Source: Candidatus Zixiibacteriota bacterium
GTDB taxonomy: Bacteria; Zixibacteria; MSB-5A5; UBA10806
Assembly (NCBI GenBank): GCA_024641335.1
Contig: JAHEDG010000019.1
Span: 1-47,740, forward strand
Length of the DNA: 47,740 nt
Direction of reading: 5' to 3'
This document shows positions 34,425 through 43,888 of the stretch, piece by piece. A program made the position numbers and the translations under genes. Under the pieces are notes generated by a model. The model was given only the letters and a program-made list of their open reading frames with translations, was not told where the DNA came from and made no database searches. Position 1 is the first letter of the stretch, and the number at the start of each line of letters is the position of its first letter.

Positions 34425-35486
34425 ATGCGCTTCTCGGTAATGATAGATCTTGGAAAACTGAAGAATCTCCATACCGGGTTGGGGCAGACCGCCCTGGCTT
34501 TCGGAAACGCTGTCAGCGCTGTCAAAGACGATATTCTCGATTTCAATTTTCTCCTGCCCCCCGGTTTCGAATCTCATTTCGGCTCCACGGTCGGACGGGA
34601 GTTTCTATCTTTAAGGAGGCGGTATTTCCCAAATCTTTGCCGGGATTATGATCTATGGCACGCCCTACATCAGGATTCAGCATATTTTCCGGGAAATCCC
34701 CGGACAGCCTATCTGCTTACCATCAACGATCTGAACTTTCTCGAAGAGAAAAGCGGGTTTAAGGCAGGTCAAAGACTCCGCCGTCTTCAGAAAAAGGTAA
34801 ACAGGGCCGGCGGTATCACCGCCATATCATCTTATGTCGAAAACAGGATTAAGGAAAATCTGAAGGTTCCCGATATCCCCCTGCGAACCGTATATTATGG
34901 TGTCGACATCGACAATGGTGAAACGGTCTCCAGACCGCCATTCGCGCCGAATTCCGATTTTCTTTTTAGCATCGGGGTTATCAGAGAAAAAAAGAATTTC
35001 GGAGTATTGATAGATTTCATCAAGCTTATGCCCGGATTTAAGCTCATCATTGCAGGAAATGATTCCAACGAATATGCCGGTATTCTACGCGATCGAATCG
35101 ATAATCTTGAGCTCAGGGAAAGAGTTATAATGCCCGGTGAGGTTAACCATGGGCAAAGATTATGGCTGTACGAAAATTGCCGGGCCTTCCTGTTTCCATC
35201 GAAATACGAGGGTTTTGGGCTGCCCGTGATCGAGGCCATGACCAAAGGCAAACCGGTGTTTCTCTCGACCTTTACCAGCCTGCCCGAAATAGGAGGCAAA
35301 CACGCGTTTTACTGGAATGATTTCCACCCGGAGAAAATGAAAGACGTCTTTCTTGAAGGTATGGCCATGTTTTCCGGTGATCCTTCTCGCTCCGAGAGGA
35401 TGAAAACATACGCCCGCGGTTTTACCTGGGATAATTGTGTGAAATCATATATTGAAATATACAAACAGCTGTTAGGCGCGATATGA
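34425..35486 (+). CDS. Glycosyltransferase family 4 (mannosyltransferase-like)
   Basis: A 353-residue GT-B enzyme. The linker motif FSIGVIREKKNFGVLIDFI and the donor-site motif SKYEGFGLPVIEAMTKGKPV are characteristic of GT4 enzymes of O-antigen or core assembly. The ATG at 34425 follows GGGGTG. It closes the glycan cluster, and a 172-base gap without a clear gene separates it from the RelA/SpoT gene. Confidence 0.9.
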   Translation: MRFSVMIDLGKLKNLHTGLGQTALAFGNAVSAVKDDILDFNFLLPPGFESHFGSTVGREFLSLRRRYFPNLCRDYDLWHALHQDSAYFPGNPRTAYLLTINDLNFLEEKSGFKAGQRLRRLQKKVNRAGGITAISSYVENRIKENLKVPDIPLRTVYYGVDIDNGETVSRPPFAPNSDFLFSIGVIREKKNFGVLIDFIKLMPGFKLIIAGNDSNEYAGILRDRIDNLELRERVIMPGEVNHGQRLWLYENCRAFLFPSKYEGFGLPVIEAMTKGKPVFLSTFTSLPEIGGKHAFYWNDFHPEKMKDVFLEGMAMFSGDPSRSERMKTYARGFTWDNCVKSYIEIYKQLLGAI

Positions 35487-35658
35487 TCTTCAGAAACCCG
35501 TCTGGCCCGGCCCGGTCCTGCCGGGCAGCCGATCTGCTGAACATCCGCCGGCATAATGAACAATCCGGAAAAACTGCCGATCATTTTAGTATGGTAATCA
35601 CCCTTTAAGCGTAATACGGACAGGAGTCGGAAAGGCCGTTCCTGTGAAGGAATATTTG
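35487..35658 (+). other. Gap before the RelA/SpoT gene, no gene seen
   Basis: 172 bases without a plausible coding frame. A GC-rich 6-bp hairpin (35510-35526) lacks a T tract. No convincing promoter pair was found. AGGA lies 7 bases before the ATG at 35659. Confidence 0.4.
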
Positions 35659-37794
35659 ATGAACTTAGCGGAATTCATTATCGAGGTGGAGTCATATAAC
35701 GCCAATATCGATATCCCGCTGATTCGCAAGGCCTACGAGTTTTCCGATAAGGTTCACGAGGGGCAGGAACGGGAATCGGGAGATCCATTTGTCGAACATT
35801 GCCTTAATGTCGCCTTCATTTTAGCCGAGCTGCACATGGATTCCGCTACCATAGCGGCCGGTCTGCTGCACGACACCATCGAGGACGCCGGGGCCACTGT
35901 TCCCGATATAGAAAAGGAATTCGGACGAGAGATAGCCAACATGGTCGACGGTCTGACCAAGATGTCCGAGCTCAAATTCAAAAGCTTCGCCGAGCAGCAG
36001 GTCGAGTATTTCCGTAAGATGCTCTTATCTATGGCCGACGACATTCGGATTATTGTCATTAAGCTGGCCGATCGTCTTCATAATATGAGAACGCTGGATC
36101 CGCTGAGAGAGGAAAAGCAGCGGAGGATCGCTATGGAAACCAGGGAGATTTACGCTCCCCTGGCTCACCGTTTCGGGATGGCCAAAATAAAATGGGAATT
36201 GGAGGACCTTGCCTTCAAATACCTGAATCCATCGGAGTACGCCGATATCAAAAAGAGAGTAACCGATAGCCGCTCCGACCGGGAAGAATATATAAAAGAT
36301 CTGACCGCCCCGTTGAAAACCTCTCTGAGCCAGGCCGATATTAAAAGCGAGATAACCGGCCGAGCCAAGCATTACTACTCGATTTATCGAAAAATCGTGA
36401 TCAGAGGAGTGCCCTTCGATAAAATCAGCGATTTGCTGGCGTTGAGAGTAATCGTCGATACGGTCACGGATTGCTATCATGCCCTGGGTATTATTCATAC
36501 TCTCTGGGCTCCTGTTCCGGATCGTTTCCATGATTACATTGCCAACCCGAAATCCAATATGTATCGCTCCCTCCATACCACTGTTATAGGGCCGAGAGGC
36601 AGGATGGTGGAAATACAAATCCGCACGCATGCCATGCATTACTCCGCCGAGTACGGTATCGCCGCTCACTGGCTCTACAAAGAAGGAAAGAAAACCCACG
36701 GAGAAATCGATAAGCATATGGCCTGGATAAGGGAGATGCTCGAATGGCAAAGGGAAATGACCAATCCCGAGGAATTTCTCGAATTCTTGAAAATCGACCT
36801 GTTCCGGGAGGACGTTTTCGTGTATACCCCGGCCGGAGAATTGAAACAGCTTCCCAGAGGATCGACTCCGCTGGATTTCGCTTTCGCCGTTCATTCCAAT
36901 ATCGGTTTCCATTGCCAGGGAGCCAAAATAAACGGTAAGTATGTTCCTTTGTCCACGATCCTCAAGAGCGGTGATGAGGTGGAAATCAGAACTTCGCCTC
37001 ATCAGACTCCCAGCTCCGATTGGCTCAAAATAGTGAAAACCGCCCGGGCGAAATCCAAAATCAGGCATTGGCTGAAACAAAAGGGGTTCGAACAATCGAT
37101 TATCCTGGGCAGAGAAATGATGGAACGGGAGTTCAAGAAAAGAAGATTGCCCCATCCTCCCGATCCGGAACTTTCCGACCTGGCGGCTATGAACGGATTT
37201 ACCGGAACGGAGCAGATGCTTGCCGCGATCGGTTCCGGGGCTGTCTCCCCTCAATCGCTGGTTAATAAGCTTTTTCCGCAGGAAGCAAAAAAAGACCCTT
37301 CGCTTATGCAGAAATTCGTAGATCAGGCCAGGGGAGTTTCCAGAGGGATTAAAGTCGGCGGCTTGGAAAACCTGATGTTCCGATTTGCCTCCTGCTGCCA
37401 GCCGGTGCCCGGCGAGAAAATCATCGGATTCGTTACCAGAGGGCGAGGTCTATCGATCCACCGGGCCGATTGCCGGAATATCGGAGAATTGTTTGACGAA
37501 CCCGAAAGAAAAGTCGACGTAGAATGGGATGTTGTCAAAGGCCAGTCATTTTTGGTAAAATTGGATATTCTGGCCGAAGATCGAAAAAACCTGCTCAAGG
37601 AGATAACGGAAGCCATTGCCGAGGCCGATGTTAATGTCAGGGGAGGAGAGATCCTGAGAGGAACCGCTCCGGCTACAGGGCATTTTGTGGTCGAGATACA
37701 AAATTATGGACAACTCCGCAAAGCTATTGATAAAATAATGAAAGTGAAGGGAGTGTTATCCGCTTACCGCGATAATCCGGGAGAACATGGTTAA
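35659..37794 (+). CDS. Bifunctional (p)ppGpp synthetase/hydrolase (RelA/SpoT)
   Basis: Long RSH enzyme of 711 residues that makes and degrades the alarmone (p)ppGpp. The HD hydrolase domain is intact (LLHDTIEDAG), followed by the synthetase domain (RAKHYYSIYRK, NMYRSLHTTV, EIQIRT). A TGS domain (VFVYTPAGELKQLPRGSTPLDFA), a zinc-finger-like cysteine region (FASCCQPVPGEK) and a terminal ACT domain complete it. Both catalytic domains look functional. ATG 35659 has AGGA suitably upstream; an in-frame GTG at 35644 is the alternative. It directly abuts pgeF. Confidence 0.95.
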   Translation: MNLAEFIIEVESYNANIDIPLIRKAYEFSDKVHEGQERESGDPFVEHCLNVAFILAELHMDSATIAAGLLHDTIEDAGATVPDIEKEFGREIANMVDGLTKMSELKFKSFAEQQVEYFRKMLLSMADDIRIIVIKLADRLHNMRTLDPLREEKQRRIAMETREIYAPLAHRFGMAKIKWELEDLAFKYLNPSEYADIKKRVTDSRSDREEYIKDLTAPLKTSLSQADIKSEITGRAKHYYSIYRKIVIRGVPFDKISDLLALRVIVDTVTDCYHALGIIHTLWAPVPDRFHDYIANPKSNMYRSLHTTVIGPRGRMVEIQIRTHAMHYSAEYGIAAHWLYKEGKKTHGEIDKHMAWIREMLEWQREMTNPEEFLEFLKIDLFREDVFVYTPAGELKQLPRGSTPLDFAFAVHSNIGFHCQGAKINGKYVPLSTILKSGDEVEIRTSPHQTPSSDWLKIVKTARAKSKIRHWLKQKGFEQSIILGREMMEREFKKRRLPHPPDPELSDLAAMNGFTGTEQMLAAIGSGAVSPQSLVNKLFPQEAKKDPSLMQKFVDQARGVSRGIKVGGLENLMFRFASCCQPVPGEKIIGFVTRGRGLSIHRADCRNIGELFDEPERKVDVEWDVVKGQSFLVKLDILAEDRKNLLKEITEAIAEADVNVRGGEILRGTAPATGHFVVEIQNYGQLRKAIDKIMKVKGVLSAYRDNPGEHG

Positions 37795-38502
37795 ATGAAT
37801 AATAATATCGTCGTCGAAAAACAGGTTCTCAAATACAACCGGTTCTCATCATTGGGTTTCGATGCCGGCATTATCTTGAAAAACGCCTGGAGAGAAAAAA
37901 GCGAGCCTTACGGTTTTCTGCGAAATGACCTGCTTGCCGGTAAATATGATCTGATCATTCCGACCCAGACTCATAGCAATCTAATCGCCAATGTACATGC
38001 GGAACTACCGGTCAGAATGATCTACGCCGATGGAGTTATCAGCGGACGAGACGATATCTGTCTTACTGTTACCACCGCCGATTGTCTGCCTCTCCTATTT
38101 GCTGTTCCATCGCGGGGATTATTCGGGGCTGTTCATATCGGATGGCGTGGTTTTGTCGGCGGAATTCTCGAAACTTTCAGGTCGAAATTGGGTGGTTTTG
38201 ATATCGATTGGAGTGATATCCATATCCATCTCGGCCCGGCCCTGGAGCAATGCTGTTTCGAAACGGGAGACGAAGTGGCGGTCCTCTTCGAGCAGCAATA
38301 TGTCGAAATTAAAAAAGGCAGATATTATGTCGATCTTCGTAACGCTATCGCCGATCTCCTGGTTTTAATGGGAGTGGACAGGAAAAATATCCTGGGGCTC
38401 GACGATTGTACAAAGTGCGGCGGGGATAAATACTATTCTTACCGCCGGGATGGCAGAACCCCTGCTCAAATGGTCAGTTTTATTTGTAAAAACGATAAAT
38501 AA
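37795..38502 (+). CDS. pgeF: Peptidoglycan editing factor PgeF (YfiH/DUF152 multicopper oxidase-like)
   Basis: A 235-residue protein of the YfiH family, which removes wrongly incorporated residues (such as L-Ser) from muropeptide precursors and has zinc/copper-binding residues. Typical motifs are QTHSN, TTADCLPLLFA, AVHIGWRG, LGPALEQCCFETGDEV and the late SYRRDGRTPAQM. The ATG immediately follows the RelA/SpoT stop. A strong GGAGGAGG-like site after its stop serves the next gene. Confidence 0.92.
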   Translation: MNNNIVVEKQVLKYNRFSSLGFDAGIILKNAWREKSEPYGFLRNDLLAGKYDLIIPTQTHSNLIANVHAELPVRMIYADGVISGRDDICLTVTTADCLPLLFAVPSRGLFGAVHIGWRGFVGGILETFRSKLGGFDIDWSDIHIHLGPALEQCCFETGDEVAVLFEQQYVEIKKGRYYVDLRNAIADLLVLMGVDRKNILGLDDCTKCGGDKYYSYRRDGRTPAQMVSFICKNDK

Positions 38503-38522
38503 CACCCAAAGGAGGAGGAATT

Positions 38523-39119
38523 TTGAAAAAAACACTAATGGTTATGACGCTCTTGATCGCGGCTTCCACGGCGCAGGCCGGCCTTTCCGGTTTGGGCTTC
38601 GGCGTTCACGGAGGACTCGTCAGCGGTTACGATAATCCTGTTCTTCAGGATAGCCTTTTTTCATCGTTTAGCGGCTTCGAACTTTCCGATAAAATGACCA
38701 ATATAGGAGCGCATGCCAAAATAGGAACTTTCAGAATCATAGAATTTGACGCCGCCCTGGATTACGCCTGGAAAAAACAGGAGGTTATCCCCGATGTTAA
38801 TTTGACATTCTCCGATTTTTCCGCTTCCGGGTCGGTTAGAAAATCAATTGCGCTGGCGGTAATAAAACCATATATAGGTGCCGGATTAGGCCTGCACTGG
38901 ATGGCTTATTCCCTTGATTTGGGAGGGCAGGTTATCGGCGTGGTAATGCCGGAAAACGAAAGCAAATTCGGTTACCATTTCAAAGTAGGAGTTGATTTCG
39001 ATTTCCCTTTGTTTCCCTTGACTCCTTACGCCGAATGGAAATATAATACGATTCAGACAACCGGAAAGTCTACCAAGTATTCCTCGATAAACGTTGGAAT
39101 TACTCTCGACTTGCCGTAA
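38523..39119 (+). CDS. Small outer-membrane beta-barrel protein
   Basis: A 198-residue protein with a signal peptide (MKKTLMVMTLLIAASTAQA, 19 residues) followed by alternating amphipathic strands typical of an 8-strand barrel. It starts at TTG with AGGAGGAA just upstream. It has weak glycine-aromatic motifs such as PYIGAGLGLHW. I do not recognise a specific family. It is followed within 21 bases by another exported protein, so the two probably form a pair. Confidence 0.78.
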   Translation: MKKTLMVMTLLIAASTAQAGLSGLGFGVHGGLVSGYDNPVLQDSLFSSFSGFELSDKMTNIGAHAKIGTFRIIEFDAALDYAWKKQEVIPDVNLTFSDFSASGSVRKSIALAVIKPYIGAGLGLHWMAYSLDLGGQVIGVVMPENESKFGYHFKVGVDFDFPLFPLTPYAEWKYNTIQTTGKSTKYSSINVGITLDLP

Positions 39120-39140
39120 TGTAATATGGAGGTGATTCGA

Positions 39141-39761
39141 TTGAATAAGTTCTTACTGGTTATCTCGTTGATATTGACGCTGGTTTCCCCGGCAGCCGCC
39201 CAGTATTCAGCCCAGCTCTCCGCGGCCGAAACTGTGGTCAAGGGTTCGTCCAGGGGAGCCGGGTTTATCGCTATTTACGAGGACGCCCTGGGAGCCCTGG
39301 GCGAATACCGTACCGGTTTCGGAGGATACAGCGATCTGGGAGCCAAAGTAGCCATTATTGATCTTGACGCCAAATCCGCCGCCGGGGACGTTGGCTTGAT
39401 GCTCGGCCTGGATACTAAATACCAGGTTATGGAATTGCGCATCCAGGACCCTATGGATCTTTCGATCGGAGGCATGACCGAGATATCCTTATTCTCACAT
39501 GTCACCAATATTTCATTCGGAGGCTTTGTTATCGGATCTTATCCCATAGCATTGAACAGCGGACGTCATATTACGCCTTTCGGACGGGTAATTATGCGAA
39601 TAGATCGAACCGATCCCGATTTTGGTACGGCCGACAGCGATTTTAATATCGGCCTGAATATCGGCGGTTCACTCGAACTCTCGTCTTCCACAAAGGCGAT
39701 TGCTGAAATACAACTGGATAATCAATCCGCCTTCATGATGGGCGTGCAGTTCGGACTTTAA
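39141..39761 (+). CDS. Exported protein, probable outer-membrane barrel
   Basis: A 206-residue protein with a clear signal peptide (MNKFLLVISLILTLVSPAAAQ) and beta-rich, glycine-rich repeats ending QSAFMMGVQFGL. The terminal aromatic-hydrophobic strand resembles the barrel-assembly signal of outer-membrane proteins. The TTG at 39141 is chosen because GGAGGTGA lies 7 bases upstream; the ATG at 39126 overlaps that site. Family not recognised. Confidence 0.75.
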   Translation: MNKFLLVISLILTLVSPAAAQYSAQLSAAETVVKGSSRGAGFIAIYEDALGALGEYRTGFGGYSDLGAKVAIIDLDAKSAAGDVGLMLGLDTKYQVMELRIQDPMDLSIGGMTEISLFSHVTNISFGGFVIGSYPIALNSGRHITPFGRVIMRIDRTDPDFGTADSDFNIGLNIGGSLELSSSTKAIAEIQLDNQSAFMMGVQFGL

Positions 39762-39765
39762 TCTC

Positions 39766-40566
39766 TTGAGCCTGCTGCAGGGTATCCTTTTGGGGCTGAT
39801 TCAGGGCCTGACTGAATTCTTGCCGGTTTCATCTTCAGGGCACCTCGTTATTTTCGAAAAAATCTTCGGCGTGGAAGCCCACAATCTGGTTTTCGAGGTG
39901 ATGGTCCATTTTGGGACTCTCATTGCTGTCGTTTTGTTTTTCAGAAAAAGACTAGCCGGGATCATAATTTCATTGCTGCATTGGCTTACTCGTCAACCCG
40001 CCTCTGATGCCGATAAAGCCAATATGAAAATGGCCTGGTTCCTAATTATTGGTACTGTTCCGGCCGCGGTCATTGGGCTTTTGACCAAAAGCTGGATCGA
40101 AATCGCCTTCGCCTCTCCGAGATGGGCGGCAGGCATGCTCCTGGTCACGGCGGCCATACTCTTCTCTACAAAATGGGCTCATGACGCCGGTAAAAACCAG
40201 AATGTATCCAGAACCCTCCTGATCGGCTTTTCACAGGCTCTGGCCATAATGCCAGGTATTTCCCGTTCTGGAAGCACTATCTCGGCCGGTATGTTTACCG
40301 GAATGAACAAGTCGGACGCAGCCGAATTCTCATTTCTGCTATCGCTGCCTGCCATTGGCGGGGCCGCCGTTTTGGAAATCCCCGATTTTATCAAAGGGTT
40401 ATCAAACACGGCCCTCATTACCAATTACTTTGCGGGAGCTGCAGTCGCCGCGGTTGTCGGATACCTGTCTATCGCTTACCTTCTCTCCGTAATTAAAAAG
40501 GGTAAGTTTTTCTATTTCGGACTCTATTGCGCTTTCGTGGGGATTTTGGGTATATTCCTGCTGTGA
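39766..40566 (+). CDS. uppP: Undecaprenyl-diphosphatase UppP (BacA)
   Basis: A 266-residue membrane phosphatase that regenerates undecaprenyl phosphate for cell-wall and O-antigen synthesis. It has GLTEFLPVSSSGHL (about residues 14-27) and PGISRSGSTI (about 164-173), the two catalytic signatures. It starts at TTG 4 bases after the preceding stop, with no clear ribosome site. Its end overlaps the next glycosyltransferase gene as GTGA, linking it to glycan assembly. Confidence 0.95.
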   Translation: MSLLQGILLGLIQGLTEFLPVSSSGHLVIFEKIFGVEAHNLVFEVMVHFGTLIAVVLFFRKRLAGIIISLLHWLTRQPASDADKANMKMAWFLIIGTVPAAVIGLLTKSWIEIAFASPRWAAGMLLVTAAILFSTKWAHDAGKNQNVSRTLLIGFSQALAIMPGISRSGSTISAGMFTGMNKSDAAEFSFLLSLPAIGGAAVLEIPDFIKGLSNTALITNYFAGAAVAAVVGYLSIAYLLSVIKKGKFFYFGLYCAFVGILGIFLL

Positions 40567-41567
40567 GCGATCCCGGACATATTCTTCTATTTAGGCAAAG
40601 TTCTTTGGGTGATGTCATACTGACCTTGCCGGTTATCCGGGCTTTGAGGAATAAATTCCCGCGAATTTCCATTGAATATTTGACCAAATCCGCCTACGCC
40701 CCCATTATAGAAAATCAGCCCGGCATCAGCAGAATTATCACCTTTGAAGATAACTCTTCATTCTCCAGGGCTATCAGAATGGTTAGAGCCGAAAAATATG
40801 AGCTGTTTATCGATTTGCAGGCCAATTTCAGATCGATGCTATTAAGAGCGGCGCTTTTCCCGGTAAAAACTCTGCAATATAAAAAACGCAGATTCGCCAG
40901 GGAGATGGTGGTCAGACGCTCCGGGTTAAAACTCAAAATTGATCATACGGTCAGCGCCTATTTTCATCCGTTGACCAGACTTGGTATCGTCGATCAACCC
41001 GAACCGCCTGCCCTGATCATGGATTCTTCTTCCGCGGACTACGCCCGAAAATTCATTGAGAATTCGCCATTGTCCACATGCCGGCGGATAGTAGCCTTTT
41101 GCCCCGGCGCCAGGCATGACGAGAAAAAATGGCCTTACGAAAATTATATGGAAGTCGCTCGTCGTCTCCTTCTCGATTCTTCAACCGGCGTGATCGTGAT
41201 ATCGTCCTCGAGCGATAACCTGCCCCATAATCAATCGTTCGATCACGACCGCCTGCTTCAAGCCGTGGATCTGGATATAAAAAAGGTCGCTTCTTTATTG
41301 TCCGGGTGCCGAATCGCCCTGACCAATGATTCCGGACTGATGCATCTCGCTAACGCCGTCGGAACGCCGGTTATGGCTATTTTCGGTCCCACCAATCCCA
41401 GGCTTGGTTTTGCCCCAATGTTGCCCGGGTCGAAAATCTTGTGCGACGACGTACGTTGCTCTCCCTGCAGCGTTCATGGGCAGAAACCATGCCGCCAGCC
41501 GGTTAAATACTGTTTCGAAAATATCACTCCCGAAAGAGTAGTCGAAGGCCTCATGGAAATCTTCTGA
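40563..41567 (+). CDS. Glycosyltransferase family 9 (heptosyltransferase), second copy
   Basis: A 334-residue GT-B enzyme. GHILLFRQSSLGDVILTLP at the N-terminus and TNDSGLMHLANAVGTPVMAIFG near the C-terminus are the LPS heptosyltransferase signatures. Several cysteines follow (RCSPCSVHGQKPCRQ). The GTG start overlaps the uppP stop (GTGA); an in-frame ATG at 40527 would run inside uppP. It differs from the copy at 28413 in length and sequence, so the two probably add different residues. Confidence 0.9.
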   Translation: MSDPGHILLFRQSSLGDVILTLPVIRALRNKFPRISIEYLTKSAYAPIIENQPGISRIITFEDNSSFSRAIRMVRAEKYELFIDLQANFRSMLLRAALFPVKTLQYKKRRFAREMVVRRSGLKLKIDHTVSAYFHPLTRLGIVDQPEPPALIMDSSSADYARKFIENSPLSTCRRIVAFCPGARHDEKKWPYENYMEVARRLLLDSSTGVIVISSSSDNLPHNQSFDHDRLLQAVDLDIKKVASLLSGCRIALTNDSGLMHLANAVGTPVMAIFGPTNPRLGFAPMLPGSKILCDDVRCSPCSVHGQKPCRQPVKYCFENITPERVVEGLMEIF

Positions 41568-41615
41568 TCGGTTTTCGACCCCGGGGGAAACCGGATCCCC
41601 GGATTCATATACAAA

Positions 41616-41644
41616 TTGCCTTTTATGGCTTTTAAGAATATCTT
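41616..41644 (+). promoter_or_regulatory. Candidate promoter of the second AmrS gene
   Basis: TTGCCT (41616-41621), a 17-base spacer and TATCTT (41639-41644). It would start transcription near 41651, a few bases before the ATG at 41660. A 6-bp GC hairpin (41581-41602) lies upstream and might end the previous transcript, but has no T tract. Confidence 0.4.
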
Positions 41645-41659
41645 CCCCTATGGGTTAGT

Positions 41660-42652
41660 ATGGAAATGCTGGAAGCCAAATATTACGAAAAGCTAAGCGA
41701 TGAGAGGGTCAAATGCCGTCTCTGTCCGGCGGAATGCCTTATCAGGCCGTCAAAGCAGGGAATATGCATGATCCGCTCCAATATCGATGGCGTACTTTAC
41801 GCCGCCGAATACGGACATACCGTGGCTGTCAATATCGATCCAATCGAAAAAAAACCGCTTTATCATTTTAAACCTGGCTCCGAGATCCTGTCCATCGGCC
41901 CCAACGGATGCAATTTCGCCTGCGTGTTCTGTCAAAACTGGAGCATATCCCAGGTAAAAAGTCAATCCAGATACATCTCACCGTCGGATCTGGTAAAACT
42001 CGCCCGGGCCGAAGGCTCTGTTGGTGTAGCTTTTACTTACACCGAGCCGCTTATATGGTTCGAGTATGTTTATGACGCCTCCAGGCTTCTTAGGGACTCC
42101 GGATTAGTTTCGGTCATCGTCTCCAACGGGTATATTAATGAACAGCCGGCCAGAGAATTGTTTCCCTATATCGATGCCGCCAATTTCGATCTGAAATCGA
42201 TCCGCCCGGATTTCTATAGGAAAATATGCAAAGGAAAACTCGAGGACGTCCAGAGAACTATCCGCGTCGCAGGAGAGATCGGCGTACATGTAGAATTGAC
42301 TAATTTGCTGATTCCCGGCATGAACGATACGGATGAGGAAATATCCGAACTGGTCGATTGGGTTAGCGCTTTGGATTCTTCCACCGTTCTCCATCTTTCG
42401 CGCTATTTCCCCAATTACAACCTGGATACACCGGCCACTACTCCGGAAAGGCTGATTTTTGCTTATAATACGGCTAAAAAGAAATTGAAATATGTTTATG
42501 CAGGTAATATTACTGGTATTGGCAAACCTGGAACAGCCTGCGCGGCCTGCGGTGCCGATTTGATCCTGCGCGACGGCTACAATGTCAGCCCGGTCGGGCT
42601 TGATGGCCGCAGATGCGTCGGATGCGGCCATGAATCCGATATCGTGATTTAA
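41660..42652 (+). CDS. AmmeMemoRadiSam-type radical SAM enzyme (AmrS family), cytoplasmic form
   Basis: A 330-residue protein aligning along its length with the Tat-leader protein at 11924-13096: cysteine cluster CRLCPAEC, IDPIEKKPLYHF, radical SAM motif CNFACVFCQNW, and two CxxCG knuckles at the C-terminus. It lacks the N-terminal leader, so it is expected in the cytoplasm. Typical partners (MEMO1-like and AMMECR1-like genes) are not in the window. The aminotransferase gene follows after 21 bases. The reaction is unknown for the family. Confidence 0.9.
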   Translation: MEMLEAKYYEKLSDERVKCRLCPAECLIRPSKQGICMIRSNIDGVLYAAEYGHTVAVNIDPIEKKPLYHFKPGSEILSIGPNGCNFACVFCQNWSISQVKSQSRYISPSDLVKLARAEGSVGVAFTYTEPLIWFEYVYDASRLLRDSGLVSVIVSNGYINEQPARELFPYIDAANFDLKSIRPDFYRKICKGKLEDVQRTIRVAGEIGVHVELTNLLIPGMNDTDEEISELVDWVSALDSSTVLHLSRYFPNYNLDTPATTPERLIFAYNTAKKKLKYVYAGNITGIGKPGTACAACGADLILRDGYNVSPVGLDGRRCVGCGHESDIVI

Positions 42653-42673
42653 TTGTAATAAGGGAGTGCCGTG

Positions 42674-43888
42674 ATGGAAGTAAAGAATCAGAACAGTCTT
42701 TGGACCATGTCGAAAAGAGCGCGCGATGTCCAGGCTTCGCCCATAAGAAAACTCGTTCCCTATGCCGACGAAGCAAGGAAAAAAGGAATAGCCGTCTATC
42801 ATTTGAATATCGGCCAGCCCGATATCGAAACCCCGCCGGAATTCTGGAACGCGGTGAAAAATTATTCCGGGAAAGTCCTGGCCTACGGACACTCACAGGG
42901 ATTGGCTTCTTACCTCGAAGCGCTTTCAGGATACTATAAAAAATGCGGACTGGAGATCGAACCGGATAATATCGTAGTGACTACCGGAGGTTCCGAAGCC
43001 ATAGTTTTCGCCTTCCTCCTGATCGCCGAACCCGGAGAAAAGATTATCGTCTTTGAGCCGTTCTATACCAACTACAACGGGTTCGCTACCATGGCAGGAG
43101 TCGAACTCGTCCCCATAGAGACGAAGGCTGAAAACGGATTTCATTTTCCATCCAGGGATGTCATCGAGAGCGCCATCGATTCGGGGGTAAAGGGAATTAT
43201 GATCTGCAATCCCAATAACCCTACCGGCACCCTCTTCACCCGCGATGAGATCGGTATGATCGTGGATATTGCCCGTGATAACGGCCTGTATATCCTCTCT
43301 GATGAGGTTTACCGAGAGTTCGTCTACGAGGGAGAGCATGTATCGGTTTTCGATTTTCCCGAAGTCGATGAATTCGCCATCATGCTCGATTCCATTAGCA
43401 AACGGTTTTCCGCATGCGGAGCAAGGGTCGGCAATCTCGTAACGAAAAATAAGGAACTTCACCAGGCCGCGGTTAAATTCGGTCAGGCCAGGCTTTGCTC
43501 ACCGTCACTGGAACAAGTCGGAGCAGAAGCCGCTTTGCAATTAGGCTCCGATTATTTCCAGAAAATGATCGGAGAATATAAAAGACGGAGGGACGTTGTT
43601 TATGATGGTCTTATGGCTATCGACGGTACTGTCTGTCTGAAGCCGGCCGGGGCATTTTACGCTATGGCCAAACTGCCGATTTCCAGCGCCGAAGAGTTTG
43701 CCATGTTCATGCTCTCCGATTTTTCCGAGGATAAAAAAACAGTAATGATAGCTCCCGGTCCCGGCTTCTACGCTACTCCGGGTATGGGGGCCGACGAATG
43801 CCGGATCGCTTATGTGCTCAATACTGACGATCTCAAGGATGCCATGAGAATACTCAAACTCGGAGTGGAGGCTTTCAACAAAAGATGA
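42674..43888 (+). CDS. PLP-dependent aminotransferase (class I/II)
   Basis: A 404-residue fold-type I enzyme. It has NIGQPDIETP, TTGGSEAIVFAF, the NPNNPTGT loop, SDEVYREF, and the PLP lysine in SISKRFSACGARVG. Its substrate is probably an amino acid such as aspartate or an aromatic or branched one. ATG 42674 follows GTG 42671 and has GGGAG 7 bases upstream. It ends in ATGA with the ROK kinase gene. Confidence 0.9.
   Translation: MEVKNQNSLWTMSKRARDVQASPIRKLVPYADEARKKGIAVYHLNIGQPDIETPPEFWNAVKNYSGKVLAYGHSQGLASYLEALSGYYKKCGLEIEPDNIVVTTGGSEAIVFAFLLIAEPGEKIIVFEPFYTNYNGFATMAGVELVPIETKAENGFHFPSRDVIESAIDSGVKGIMICNPNNPTGTLFTRDEIGMIVDIARDNGLYILSDEVYREFVYEGEHVSVFDFPEVDEFAIMLDSISKRFSACGARVGNLVTKNKELHQAAVKFGQARLCSPSLEQVGAEAALQLGSDYFQKMIGEYKRRRDVVYDGLMAIDGTVCLKPAGAFYAMAKLPISSAEEFAMFMLSDFSEDKKTVMIAPGPGFYATPGMGADECRIAYVLNTDDLKDAMRILKLGVEAFNKR

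Noticed and set aside
35510-35526. GC-rich hairpin after the last GT4 gene
   Set aside because: Short stem with no T tract; could be chance in GC-rich sequence.
36025-37254. Open frame of 409 codons antisense to the RelA/SpoT gene
   Set aside because: The sense gene has all RSH domains; the antisense product shows no family features.
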